The translations under genes and the position numbers were made by a program. Shown in pieces: positions 9,753 through 20,046 of a stretch of DNA of 64,000 bases. The number at the start of each line of letters is the position of its first letter. Positions within the stretch are counted from its first letter, which is position 1. Source of the DNA: Dipteris shenzhenensis (lineage: Eukaryota; Polypodiophyta; Polypodiopsida; Gleicheniales); assembly GCA_047967505.1 (NCBI GenBank), contig CM106540.1, one strand, 5' to 3'. The notes beneath the pieces were generated by a model that saw only the letters and a program-made list of their open reading frames with translations, did no database searches and was not told the origin of the DNA.

Positions 9753-11660
9753 CCGGTAAGGGTTTGTAACTATTGTGTGCTATATTGGCTGGAAATAAAG
9801 ATTGCCCACTAACACTAGCTTTTGTTTAGATACTCCATCTTTTATAGTTTACCTTATTGGTCTCACCTCAAGATCAATCACCTACTTGATCCCATGCATA
9901 TCTTCAAGAATGTGGCATCTACCATTTGGGAACATTTGAATGGGACACGAGATTCCACATGCATAAGGGAGAATCTATGTACCACAGGGAGGATGCATGA
10001 AGCTTGGCCACAAGAGAGACCAAATGGGCGTGTTTTTTTACCTCATGCATCGTGGAGGTTATCAAAGCTAGAGATGGTAGCGGTGAAGTTCGTACTCCCA
10101 CTGGATGCATGAGACGTTTGAAGGGGGCCTTTTCAAAGAGCAAGAAAAGAGGTGTAGAGCAATTATATGGCTTGAAATCTCATGATTGGCATAAGACGCT
10201 CCAAGTAAGTATTTTATGTGCATAATATCTTTTTCCTTTCAAATTTGTGAGTGAATTAGAAGCAACTAATCAACCATTTCTCATGTGTTCAGTTCATACT
10301 ACCTACTAGCATTCCTCGTAGTGCATCAAAAGACGTGAAGGATTGTATTTACAAGATGGGCGAGCTTGTGAGGTACTTTACATGATACAAAATGTGATGC
10401 ATATCAATGCTCCATGCAAGGTATTCATATTGCTAATATGGTGTACTTTTTCATTTCTAGGTATGTGAGCTCAAAGGAAATAGATCCCACCATGCTTGAG
10501 AATGCTCGAGTTATGTCAGTGGAGGTGGTTTGTTTAGTGGAGGAGACATTTCCACGTTCTATTCTCACAAGCCAACTACATCTCATAGTGCATTTGGTGG
10601 ATGAGATACACACCATGGATCTCGTGTGCCATACCCTCAGTATCTAAGAGCACTTCCAAAGGATATTTATGTGGATTGGCTACTTGATGAAATGGAGAAA
10701 GCAGAGAAAGATGAGGGGATGCATATCACAATGGAAGAATGGGAGTATGCTAGGGGATGCATGAGCAAGGTCAATATATAGAATGTTATGCATACATTAG
10801 GAGCTTTCAATAATTTAGATTGCTTATTTAATTGATTTTGTCTTGGCGTAGTGCACTATGCTCAATGCTATATGGTGTGAGGGAAAGCATTTTTGAACAC
10901 AACGGATTGATGATAAAAGAAACACACAAGATTGCGGCATCATTACTAGCTTTGAGGGAGCCAATGGAGCCATGGATGATTATTGTGGCATAATCCAAGA
11001 TATTATTTATCTTGACTTTCGATGCTTCTTTGTGTATGTTTTGGATGTAAAGTGGTTTAAGGACATGGTGGAAAGAGGCCCTAATGCAATGATCAAACGC
11101 CATGCAAGTGGCTCTGTAACTATTGACTCCACAAAGTTTTGGCAAAGTAAGAAGGACACACTAGTACTACCGCAACAATGTGAACAGGTACTGTACACAC
11201 ATATAAAAATACTCACTTTTAAATATTTGATACCTTCGATGCAAGGAAAATAACATGATTGTATTTGTGTTTAAATAAGGTTGTCTATCAACCAATGGTG
11301 GATAATAATAGATGGTGGCATGTCATACCTATTATGCCACGTTCCAAAGTGATGTATAGTACATTTACTAATATGGAGCATATGGAGGATGATCATGGCC
11401 ATGGAGGTGATGATGATCGTGATACGAGAGAGGAGGATGATCGTGAGATAGGAGATACAGATATTGAGGCTATTGCCCCTGAGAATGAGCCTACCATTGG
11501 TGATGCTGATTTCGATGAGCACATGAGTAGCACAAGTAGTAGTGGGTTGAATGTATTTGTAGATCTAAATACTTGTTTGTATTTTGAAGTAGATAGTTTG
11601 GCAAGGGTTGATCTCATTGAGGATGAGATTGCCATCATTGATATTGGCAAAACTATTTAA
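9753..11660 (+). pseudogene. CACTA X ORF2: tnp2-type transposase C-terminal half (DUF4218- and DUF4216-like)
   Basis: The first exon reads LKINHLLDPMHIFKNVASTI, EHLNGTRDSTCIREN and LKSHDWHKTLQ at GTAAGT (10,204). A second exon after about 10,461 reads YVSSKEIDPTMLENARV and LHLIVHLVDEIH. The later part (10,850-11,430) reads DYCGIIQDIIYLDFRCFFVY, VKWFKDMVERGPNA, ASGSVTIDSTKFWQSKKDT, then RWWHVIPIMPRSK, matching the DUF4216 domain that ends plant tnp2 genes. The C-terminus is acidic. Compared with Y, it lacks 16 bp near 10,088 and about 360 bp at 10,606 (GATGAGAT joined to ACACACC), so it cannot give full-length protein. The catalytic N-terminal half is not present. Confidence 0.78.
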
Positions 11661-11819
11661 CATATTGTCTCATTCTCCTCACCTCACTTAATTTTTGTTA
11701 ATGTCGGTTTGCAAAAAAGCATTGAGGTTCTTGTTAAAATTATGTACTTTGGTAATCATGGGAAATGTTTGGAAAGCAGTGATGTACACCAAAATCTCAC
11801 TTTCTGTATTCTCTGTTTT

Positions 11820-12095
11820 GCATCTAAATATGCATCTAATTCTTAGTGTAGATGCACTAATAGACGTGCTAATACACACACAAATATATTCACTGTTAGA
11901 TGCAGTGTTAGATGGGCTCGTCTTTTTTCAGTATAGACGTGCTAATAGATGCGTCAATACACATGTAAATAGATGCATTGTTAGATGCACTGTTAGATGC
12001 GCCCGTAATTTGTCTATTCTAGCAACGCCTATAGACGTGCCCGCTATTTTATGCATCTATCAAGCACGTCCATAGTTGCTTTGTGTTGTTATGAA
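11820..12095. repeat. CACTA subterminal-type repeats after ORF2
   Basis: Short units such as AGATGCACT, TAGACGTGC and TAGATGCG alternate in both orientations, as at 7,840-8,110. Homology with the Y right part continues through TCAAGCACGTCCATAGTTGC and stops at about 12,093, where the two copies diverge. Confidence 0.65.
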
Positions 12096-12339
12096 ACAAG
12101 TCTATCTCCAACTCTATACCGAGTTGATCTCCTATATCATCATCATACTCTGGCATTGTACACTCACCTAAGGCTTGATTATCTCCTTCAATAAAGTCGG
12201 GTGATTCTTCATGATTGTCTTCTTCTTCCTCAATATCGTGATCTCTATCTTCTTCCCATACGATGTCATTTTGCACATCTTCCTCTTGGCTCATATTGTG
12301 ATCTTCATCTTCTTCGCTCGCTAGATCCATCTGGATCAA
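12049..12339 (-). CDS. Short acidic open frame in CACTA X, unidentified
   Basis: A 96-residue frame very rich in Glu and Asp (SEEDEDHNMSQEEDVQND, WEEDRDHDIEEEEDNHEE). It could be a relic of the acidic C-terminal tail that plant CACTA transposases carry, placed here in opposite orientation to ORF2, but no conserved domain is visible. Coding status is doubtful. From 12,480 to 12,770 the sequence is AT-rich with no feature. Confidence 0.3.
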   Translation of the reverse strand: MIQMDLASEEDEDHNMSQEEDVQNDIVWEEDRDHDIEEEEDNHEESPDFIEGDNQALGECTMPEYDDDIGDQLGIELEIDLFHNNTKQLWTCLIDA

Positions 12340-12769
12340 TTGGATTTGGCATTGGTAGTGGAATCTCCATATCTACATCTCTATCTTCAAAAATTTACTT
12401 ACTTCATGGTGCAACTTGGATCACGTGCCACCATCTTGGATCAGAACGATCCGAATATTGAAGATGGGTGCCAAATGCCATCAATTATATGAAATTGTGC
12501 TTAAGTACATGTACCAATTGATATTTAAAAATGAAAGATTCAATTAATTAAATCATTAGTATGCACCTGCTCACAATGCTTTGGGAAGAACAAAGATTAT
12601 CGTAAATAGTTCTAAACCATTTACATCAAGAATGAAAATACTAAATCGTCCGAAATCAATTTCATAGATTTTTTGTATGGTTCCATAATAATCCAACTAC
12701 GAGGAGAGAAGATTGGTATCCGACGCACTTGCTGGGCTATCTTGTGTGAAGTTAGCCATGACGCATATG

Positions 12770-13140
12770 CTTTCTCTCTTTTTCTCTTGTTTCCCCTCTT
12801 TTCTTCTTTTCTCCTCTCTTTTCTTATTTTCCCCTCTTCTTTTTCCTTCTCTTATGCTTATGCTCTTTTCCCCTCTCTTTTTTCATTCTCTTTTCCCCTC
12901 TTTCTTCCTCTTCAATCTCTCCATTTCCCCGGCTCTCTTATTTCTTCTCTTTCATCCTCTTTTCTCTTCTTTTCATAAGCATATGCATTTGCCTATGCTT
13001 ATGCTTATGCATGAGCATATGCTCATATGCTCATATGCTTTTTCCCTCTCTTTTTTCCTTCTCTTTTCCCCTCTTCCTTCTTTTCTTTTCCCCTCTCTTA
13101 TTTCCTCTCTTTCATAAGCGTATGTATTTGCCTATGCTTA
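12770..13140. repeat. Pyrimidine tract with TTATGC repeats
   Basis: The plus strand is mostly CTCTTTTC-type sequence, twice interrupted by clusters of GCTTATGC/GCATATGC (12,975-13,040 and 13,118-13,145). The Phe/Ser/Leu-rich open frames here are artefacts of composition. The tract ends just before the M1 insertion site. Confidence 0.75.
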
Positions 13141-13832
13141 TGCTCAGCTGCAATGGGTTGCCTTCCTAGGGGTGCGTACATATTATGAGCGGAAACCCTT
13201 GAGCGGATTATCCGAGCAGCACTCAATGGAGTTATACTTGAATGAATGTTTTTTTATGGAATATATTTTTTTTAAAACCTCAATCGACAGCTCTCATATT
13301 AGCTGCATGCATGTACCAAGGTACAAAGAGCCAAAGACATATACCCTTGGTTTGAATGCTCTCATGATGCAATTGTGTGTATTACATTTGCACATTCATT
13401 GTATTTTCTATAAGCCTCAACATGCCAACAAAATTAGGACTAGTGGCATTGTTCACTTTTAAGTAGATATGCTTATTAATACCTCCCCTCAAGCTTGTGA
13501 GATTGCCAACAATTATTTGTTTTTAGTCTTTCGAAACTCAATAGAGGGACGGATATATATTTTAACAATCAAAGATGTAAACTATGAATTCACCTAAAAA
13601 TTACAACTTGCCATACATTTCCAAAACAACTATGACATGTTCATATTATTAGGTCAAAGAACATTAAAATCACATGATTCAGAAGCCATAATCTATCAAT
13701 CCATAAGAAGTTAAGGTTTGCATAAGAAGGTAATGGCTATCCATCCATAAGAAACCAGGTCTACATGAGATGATAATGAAAACATGAGAAATTAAGTTTT
13801 GCATCAATCCATAAAAAGCCAGGACATGCTCT

Positions 13833-13939
13833 CTAGACCTCATCAGCCAAGTCATCTATGTAGTCTAGATTCCCATGATGCCTCTCCACCAACTCATAAT
13901 CGAATGTGCTATCTCCTGCCATTTGGGTAGCCACATCTT
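13833..13939 (-). other. Possible additional 3' exon of the methyltransferase gene
   Basis: After an AG acceptor at about 13,940 the minus strand is open as QMAGDSTFDYELVERHHG, then LDYIDDLADEV and a stop. The acidic composition resembles the tail at 14,025-14,100. A junction with the upstream exon (donor GTGAGT at 14,025) would place TAA at the splice site, so this may be untranslated or a relic. The rest of 13,240-13,830 shows no gene. Confidence 0.3.
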
Positions 13940-14024
13940 CTACATAGCAAGGCAGAACACTAAGCTCAATTAGTCAGTATCTAACCATGCTTAAATTATA
14001 CACATAGATCAAATAAATTACTCA

Positions 14025-15012
14025 CTAATCAAGAGGTGCATCAAAGTCATAGTCTGTCTCCTCATCATCTATCATGAGGACTGCTTGATTCACACTTGAA
14101 GGCCCTGCCTCTGTGAAGTTGTCTCTAAGCATGCCTTCTAAGTATCCTGTGCAAATCTCTTTGTCATTGTCCACTGCCATGCATGGACGTCCTGAGTGAA
14201 TTGCTGCTTTCATCCCAGGTGTTGTACCTGCACCAAGCTCAAGCACAGAGCCTCCAATCGGACACAACAACTCCATGAACATCAACATCATGGAGCTACT
14301 TTTCTCCAACCCACCACGCCACTGTCCACCCTTTCCCTCTTTTATGCACCGTACACTTGAAGGCAAGTAATGAGTGATGAAATAATTGTCCATGCACACC
14401 TTAAGGATTGGGAAACTTTATTTGCCCTATCAAGATAGTGATGTGCCTTCTTGCCAATCCTAGAGAACAATAGGATTTGAAAGGCAGTAATCTACATAAA
14501 ACATAAATTGAAAAAGTTAATGGAGAATACTAAAATACGAACAAACAAGAACATGACAATCATGTAAATAGCCAAATGACATACCTTGACACCAAAGCCA
14601 ACATTATCCGCAACATCAATGCAATCTCCCGTCTCCATGATCCATCTACATGTACTAACTATAAGATACCAATAGCTGAATGCAATTCACATAAACAGAC
14701 ATTATCAACTGTGATATATTGCTCACCTACAAGAAACCTCTAGTCTCATTTGTCTTGCCAAACGCTCAATGAATGAAGTGGATACAGGTGAACACATCAC
14801 CAATGTCCATCCATAATCATCCATCACAGATGAAGCAATAGCAAGTGAGCATGAGATATGCTCCTCATTTAGAATGTTCCATCCAGGGATTCCACCCTTG
14901 ATTCCACTCACTATTGATCCTGTAGGAAGGTCAATCAAGCAAAAATCCACACTCCATGCAGCATTTTTTCCATTGTGTGACTTCTTCATGCCACCAAGTT
15001 CATGGTAAAAAT
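14025..15012 (-). pseudogene. Beta-class N4/N6 amino-methyltransferase-like domain (3' half of a ParB-MTase gene)
   Basis: Exons on the minus strand: 15,012-14,727, 14,645-14,585, 14,491 to about 14,400, then to the stop at 14,025. The first reads HELGGMKKSHNGKNAAWSVD, then CLIDLPTGSIV (position of catalytic motif IV, normally DPPY) and SSVMDDYGWTLVMCSP, like the strand that follows it. A later exon reads PIGGSVLELGAGTTPGMKAA and GRPCMAVDNDKE, a SAM-binding motif I with the acidic end of the next strand. Motif IV before motif I is the permuted order of beta-class DNA amino-methyltransferases, which methylate adenine N6 or cytosine N4. DLPT in place of DPPY makes activity uncertain. The frame changes near 14,400 in a way I could not resolve. 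The upstream coding part is now inverted at 15,028-17,830. Confidence 0.6.
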
Positions 15013-15027
15013 TTCTTATGATTGTAG

Positions 15028-17830
15028 AGAAAGAAACGTGATGTGTCTAGTCCTATCACAAGGAAAGGTGGCAAAAGGAAGAAGCAAGAGTCAGAGGTCA
15101 AGAATGAACTGAAGGAGCTTGAGCAAGTTGACATTGAAAATGATATTAAGGATCCTGAGGACAACAAGGATAAAACTATAGATGATCCATCCAAAAAAGT
15201 AGGAGTTAATTTAGATGATGTGGAGGATATCATTCCAGAGTGTGTTGAGAGACCTTTAGGTGCAGATATTTTAGAGCTTCTAACAGTAACTAAAGAAATT
15301 CCACCTCCTCAAATTCCCTTGTGTCGTTGTCTCATAAACCCAGTTGTGCGTCAAATTAGGAATGATTTGACCATTTTGAAAAGAGCATTTGAAATAGAGG
15401 GATACATTCCGACAAAAGGATCTTTTATTCTATCTATCAAAATGCCTGATGGGTCTTCGAAGGATGTTGATGATGTCACAAGAGAACGTTGGGACAAGAA
15501 TTGGAGCTTAGTTAATGATGAGTTTGAATCAGAGATAATTGGCACACCATGGAGCTTTCTATCAAACAAAATGTTCTTCGTGTGGGAAGGAAATCATCGT
15601 ACGGCATCTTGGATGGAAAGCATAGAAGAGCTTTACACAAATATCAAGTCTAGACACATTAGAGTGCAAGCTCAAGTTATTGAACCGGAAGCAAAGGATG
15701 AGCTTAAGCTTGTTGCTGCTCTACAAAGATTTAACTTGTAAGCCTTGTTGTTTATGTTTTCTATATTGAGATGGTAAGTGCTTGTAAATGAAACCAATTT
15801 TGATCCATTTAAGTCAATGGTTGCAGGCTTAATGAAGATGCAATTGTTGTTACTAATCTCAAGGATTATTTGTACCACACAAGCACACTCGTATCCTGTG
15901 ATGCTCAATATTTTACTCAGAATTTTAGTGAGGAGGAGAAAAAAGCTATTGAGTTGGCAAGACAGAAAGAGGTTGGAAGTGGACGAAGGGTGTGGTATCC
16001 CCTCACCCAAACTATTCTTGGGAGGATGGTATTTGCTGTAAGTATTAGTTCTTTAGTTTATATATTTTCTTTTTTTGTGACTTTGCTTTGTGTACCAATA
16101 ACATTATGATGAGATTATCTATTTATGTTGAAAGGGGAAATGGAAATCAGATTTTGAGGCTCAATGCAAGAAATTGCATTCTTCCATGCCAAAGGATGAG
16201 AGAGAGTCCAAGATTCATGAGATTAAAAAGACTGTGGGAGCAACATATCGAAGAAAAATTACACGGGTAAGTTTTCAATTTACCAAATTTTGTATTTAAT
16301 TTGAATTTGTAGTCCACAAAATTCTACGTTTTATATCTCAGATATTTGAATTTATAGTTTGCAAATTTGAATTTATAGTTTTCAAATTCTAATTTTACAA
16401 CTCATAAACCATAATATATGATTTGAAAATTATAAATCTATAGTTACAACTTGCAAATTTTTAGTTTGTACTTTGAAAACCTTAATATATGGTTTGTTGT
16501 GTGTATCAAAGTCTCTTCTAAAACTTTACTATTTGGCAGATGCTTTCAATAGTCAATCCTTCCCATGGCAAGGAGTGGTTTAATATCCTTTGGAATTTAC
16601 CATTTGAGGATACATCAATGAAGATCACTTTGGAGAAGCTTTACCAAGTATCAATTGCAACCTGTTCCAAGGCAAAGCAACTATCTATTCTTTCTCTTCT
16701 TGGTGCAGATGACAATCTAAAGGAGAGTTATGGGATGCCTATGACTGACCATGGTTTCATACCTTGGCTTGCAAAAGAAGTATGGATGGACCATGTGTTG
16801 GCAGATGCTGGGCGATTGCTTGACCAAGTGATGAAATCATCAAGCATTAAGGGTGCAGCTACACTTCCAGACAGTCCTTCTATTCTGGAATACTTTGATG
16901 GCATTATAGTGAGACACAGGCCTTTTTTGTTTGAGCCTTTTGCTTCATTGATGACAGTTGCTATTGTTCCATCCAAGCAAGTTGATCTTACAAATGCCAG
17001 TAGACGATTGGTTTACAGGTGCATTTTGGCTTTCGTTTTCAATGGAAAGATATCTTTGTAATACCTTGCATTCTCTTATATTATCCTAAAAATCATTTAG
17101 GTATCTCCATTATCTGGCTGCAAATAAGAGTCTTAAGGTGGTACCATCCATTTGCAAGGCTTGGACTATGCTTGCACCTGCTACTTATTGCATGTACACC
17201 TCTCATATTTTTAGAGAGAATAAGCATAAGGATGGTCATATATTGCTTACGGAGTGGGAAAGGAAGCACTGCCCTTGGTGGATCAAGGTGAAGGCTGGAA
17301 CATGTATCGAGGAAGAGAAGGAAACTTATGATCGCCATTTAAAAGGTGAGTGCAAGTCAAACTCGGGTTCGTCGGGCAACATGGATGAGGCACAAAAGAA
17401 GAGGCTTGAAGAGGAGCAAAAAGCAATAGTAGAAAAGCAAAAGGCAAGTCATGTGACTCCAAATAACAAACGAGGTGGAAGACCTAAACCAACGGGCACT
17501 TCTAACACAGGTCTATTTTCTTATAACTCTTTCTTTCATGTTTCAAAGTGATTAGAAGCTTCCTACAAATTTAATTTAGGATTCTTTGTTATTGTAGACA
17601 ATGATCCACGAAAGGAGGAGTCTCTTCTTAGCAAGAAAGTGTGTAATACGGATATGGTTTATGTTCCTTTGTCCACTTTCTCATCATTTGCAACTCGTAT
17701 CTCACAAGAAAACTACAAAGTTTGGGAGTATGATTATGTATCACTTGGAAAAGAAGTTAAGCAATACAAGTATGATGGGTTTGAAGAACTCAATTACAAG
17801 ATTTGCAAAAATGCAAAGGTGAAATGCAAC
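15028..17830 (+). pseudogene. ParB-like domain exons (5' half of a ParB-MTase gene, inverted)
   Basis: Six exons with consistent phases: 15,028-15,737, 15,827-16,037, 16,135-16,266, 16,540-17,018, 17,101-17,510 and 17,598-17,830. After a basic/acidic N-terminal tail, residues ~80-200 read PPPQIPLCRCLINPVVRQIR, FEIEGYIPTKGSFILSIKMP and FFVWEGNHRTASWMESI. This is the layout of ParB/sulfiredoxin-fold domains, with the characteristic GNHR turn. The rest is unfamiliar, with a basic KRGGRPKPTG (AT-hook-like) near 17,470. The first exon starts at an AG acceptor with no own ATG; the last is cut at 17,830 by TAG created at a breakpoint. In bacteria and phages ParB-like domains are known fused to DNA amino-methylases; here the pair is in intron-containing plant DNA. 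Confidence 0.58.
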
Positions 17831-17858
17831 TAGAAAAAGAAAAAGAAACCAAACTTAC

Positions 17859-17867
17859 TGGAGGCAT
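17859..17867 (-). other. Likely first coding exon (Met-Pro-Pro) of the ParB-MTase gene, left in original orientation
   Basis: On the minus strand ATGCCTCCA is followed directly by the strong donor GTAAGTTTGG. It is in phase with the exon now lying inverted at 15,028 (AGAAAGAAACGTGATGTGTC), which would give an N-terminus MPPRKKRDVSSP. A preceding AG acceptor (TTCTTGTGCAG, about 17,894) would place the ATG shortly inside an exon with a 5' leader. This fits a single inversion between intron 1 and the ParB/MTase boundary. Confidence 0.55.
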
Positions 17868-18089
17868 TTGTTGCACAACTTTCAATAAGCTCACCTGCAC
17901 AAGAAGAAAAACAAATAAATGACATAGTGAAACCATCTTTGAAATGATTAAATGAAAAATGACAGAGTGTAATCATCTGAAAAATGACAGAGTGAATGCA
18001 TGGGAGAAATTCAGCTGAACAGAAGAAAGCATGGAAATTCAGACTGATTCCCAAATTTCGTATTGTTGCCCTTTCTTTAGTGATGCTTA

Positions 18090-18440
18090 TTCGAAGGCCA
18101 GAGATGCATATGTTCGCATGATGCTGGCTAGCCTGTCCCAAGTCTGGGCTCCGTTGGGCTCTGGGCTGAGCTGTTTGCACTCTACACAAATGGCCCCGTC
18201 TTCCCCTCGCCAAACTATCCATATATGGCATTTGGTCCTTCCAACACTCATTTGCACCCAGCGCAAAGGCTTGTCAAGCCTCCAAAGGGAGAAGGGGCCA
18301 TTCGGTTCTGCCAATTTGCGCTCAGTGCAAATGGAGAGTCGAGCCACCACATGGCCTTTTGGCTCTGCCAGGAGACATTTGTGTCCAGCGCAAATGGGCA
18401 GTGCTTCTGGCACTCTCTCCCTCTCCAAATCAAAGTGCCG
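18090..18440. repeat. Imperfect ~75-bp repeats with CATTTG...GCAAATGG motifs
   Basis: Three to four copies of a unit contain CATTTG or TTTGCAC facing GCAAATGG or GCGCAAA, spaced with GGCCxxTT..GGCTCTGCCA segments (about 18,160-18,200, 18,240-18,300, 18,315-18,360, 18,375-18,410). Each unit can fold on itself through the GCAAAT/ATTTGC pair. Several overlapping open frames exist on both strands but none shows a recognisable domain. Confidence 0.45.
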
Positions 18441-18573
18441 CGAGTAACCATTGTATACAAAGAAGCAAAGCAAAGAAGCAAAGAAGCAAAGAAGGAGGAG
18501 GAGATCAGGCCACGATTCCTCCTAAAAAATAAAGCAATCCGAGCGAGAAATTGGCGTAACAGAGACATTATAC

Positions 18574-18740
18574 CTGCGCGAACCAAGTCGAGACCGAATT
18601 CGAAGATGATGCGAGCGAGCTCGCAGCCGAGTCCCAGCAGTTTGATAGAGATGACAGCAGGGTCACCACGCTTCTTACCGAGGCGGATGGAGACAGTCTC
18701 GTCGGTGAGGGCACCGAGGTCGGCCACTCTACTGCTGTGA
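18574..18740 (-). pseudogene. Fragment of an ACT-domain repeat protein (ACR9/ACR10-like) first exon
   Basis: The minus strand reads SSRVADLGALTDETVSIRLG, KKRGDPAVISIK and LGLGCELARIIFEFGLDLVR, ending at a GCAG|GTATAATG donor at 18,574. Plant ACR9/ACR10 proteins, which carry amino-acid-binding ACT domains, begin with a very similar block (GKKPGDPTVITV..DKTGLGCDLCRIIFEFGL). The usual nucleic-acid-like PDKT segment is partly lost, and no in-frame ATG lies nearby. The following exons are not found, so this is probably a captured gene fragment inside M1. Confidence 0.5.
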
Positions 18741-19065
18741 GGAGAATCCGAGAGCTTGGGTAAGGAAGCAGAGGAGGGAAGTTGGAGAAGCAGAAGCAAC
18801 TGGTAGTATTTCTCTGTGATATTCTGAGGGTAGAAGCAAGCTATTTGTAATCCTCTGTAATATAGACAGACTCTCGAGAAAGGATTGTGGAGAAACAAGC
18901 TCTCTGTATCCCTCCTCCTCTGCTAACTAGCCACAAGGTAACGTCTGCTAACTAGCCACAAGGTAACCACAAGGTAGGAGCCAGCGAAGTGAAGGCAAAG
19001 ATGTCTTGCAAGCGTAAGGAAGCCAAGGCTATGGTAGAGGAAACAGAAGCGTAAGGAAGCCAAGG

Positions 19066-20046
19066 CTATGGTGAGTGGAGAAGCGAAGGGAGCCACAACA
19101 ACAGAAGCGTAAGGAAGTGAGTGGAGAAGCGAAAAAAGAGCATGCAAGCGAAAAAAGAGCATGCAAGAAGCTTGGTGAAAAAAGAACTAGCGTTGATTAA
19201 TTTCTTTGCATTGTTGATTAGCTTGGACAGAGAGACAGGCGAAAAGGAGCCTTGGTGGTTAGCGTGGATGGAGAGATAGGTGGAAGCGAGCCTTGGAGGG
19301 AGAGGGAAGGAGAGAGACAGGAAGGACGAGTGATGAAGGGAGCATGGAGAGAGAGGAAGGACCGAGTGATGAAGGGAGCATGGAGGAAGAGGAAGGACGA
19401 GTGATGAAGGGAGTATGGAGGGAGAGAGTATGGACTGAGTGATGAAGGGAGTATGGAGGGCGTTGATGTGGTTGAAGGAGAGGTCGAGGTGCTGAAGGCG
19501 AGTGAGATCGGAGAAGCAGGCAGGGAATTCACCAACGAGTGAGCAATCCTGTGCGGAGAGGTGGGTGAGGTGAGAGAGGGAGCACAAGGAAGCAACGGAA
19601 GGGGAGTATGAGAAGAAGGGTTCTAAGGGGACGAAGAAGAGGCCGTCGATGTGGAGGTGATGGAGGCTGGGGAGGCGAGCAGCGGCGGAGAGGACGGGAT
19701 GGACAATATCATGGTCGAAGGAGGGGAACGGATGGGGGGCGAGGAAGGAGAACGTGAGGTTGAGGGAGGTGACTTGGTGGAGGGTGTTACAAGCGATGCC
19801 TTGCCAGCGGCAGCAAGGTGGTGGTGTGGAGCTTGTGTTGGAGAGTGTTGTGAGAGACCAGCTGCGGTCGAGGAGCGGGGAAAGAGTTTGGCGAATGGCG
19901 AGCAGGGCTGCAAAATCAGAACGCCTGCATTCTTCCGCAGTCGCCACGGTCGTATGGAGTATGGAGGGAGTATGGAGGGAGAGAGTATGGAAGAGGAAGG
20001 ACTGAGTGATGAAGGCGGCAGCCAGAGGGAGACAACGAGAGAACAC
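19066..20046 (-). pseudogene. Leucine-rich-repeat receptor-like protein N-terminus, running into a minisatellite
   Basis: The 326-residue frame starts MFSRCLPLAAAFITQSFLFH, a hydrophobic signal-peptide-like segment. It continues as a cysteine-flanked LRR N-terminal domain: CRRSDFAALLAIRQTLSP, then CCRWQGIACNTLHQVTSLNL. One or two LRRs follow (LCSLSHLTHLSAQDC, FSDLTRLQHLDLSFNHI). After residue ~200 it becomes a repeat of HSSFL/HTPFITQSILSPSIL segments from the minisatellite at 19,320-19,460. A complete LRR receptor would have many more repeats and a membrane anchor. Plant LRR receptor-like proteins sense peptides or other ligands at the cell surface; this copy is a truncated fragment captured in M1. 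Confidence 0.6.
19310..19470. repeat. Minisatellite GATGAAGGGAGTATGGAGG-type, ~40-bp unit
   Basis: Four tandem variants of a unit with GTGATGAAGGGAGYATGGAG and GAGAGGAAGGAC occupy 19,310-19,470. The same unit occurs at 19,955-20,020, inside the part of the LRR frame that encodes the signal peptide. The array therefore appears to derive from that coding segment. 18,900-19,065 holds a shorter duplication of CTAACTAGCCACAAGGTAAC and AAGCGTAAGGAAGCCAAGGC. Confidence 0.6.

Noticed and set aside
14353-14399. A 44-base intron to reconcile the frame change near 14,400 in the methyltransferase.
   Set aside because: The splice phases would fit, but 44 bases is shorter than normal plant introns. An indel is equally likely, so the point is left open.
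14025-17867. Bacterial contamination or a recent bacterial gene island as the source of the ParB-methylase gene.
   Set aside because: The exons are separated by GT-AG introns with consistent phases, base composition matches the surroundings, and the gene lies inside a plant-type transposon. Ancient transfer from a bacterium or phage remains possible.
18248-18898. The whole 216-residue minus-strand frame as a single gene.
   Set aside because: Only residues about 55-105 resemble an ACT-domain exon and they end at a clear splice donor. The remainder reads through intron-like and repeat sequence.
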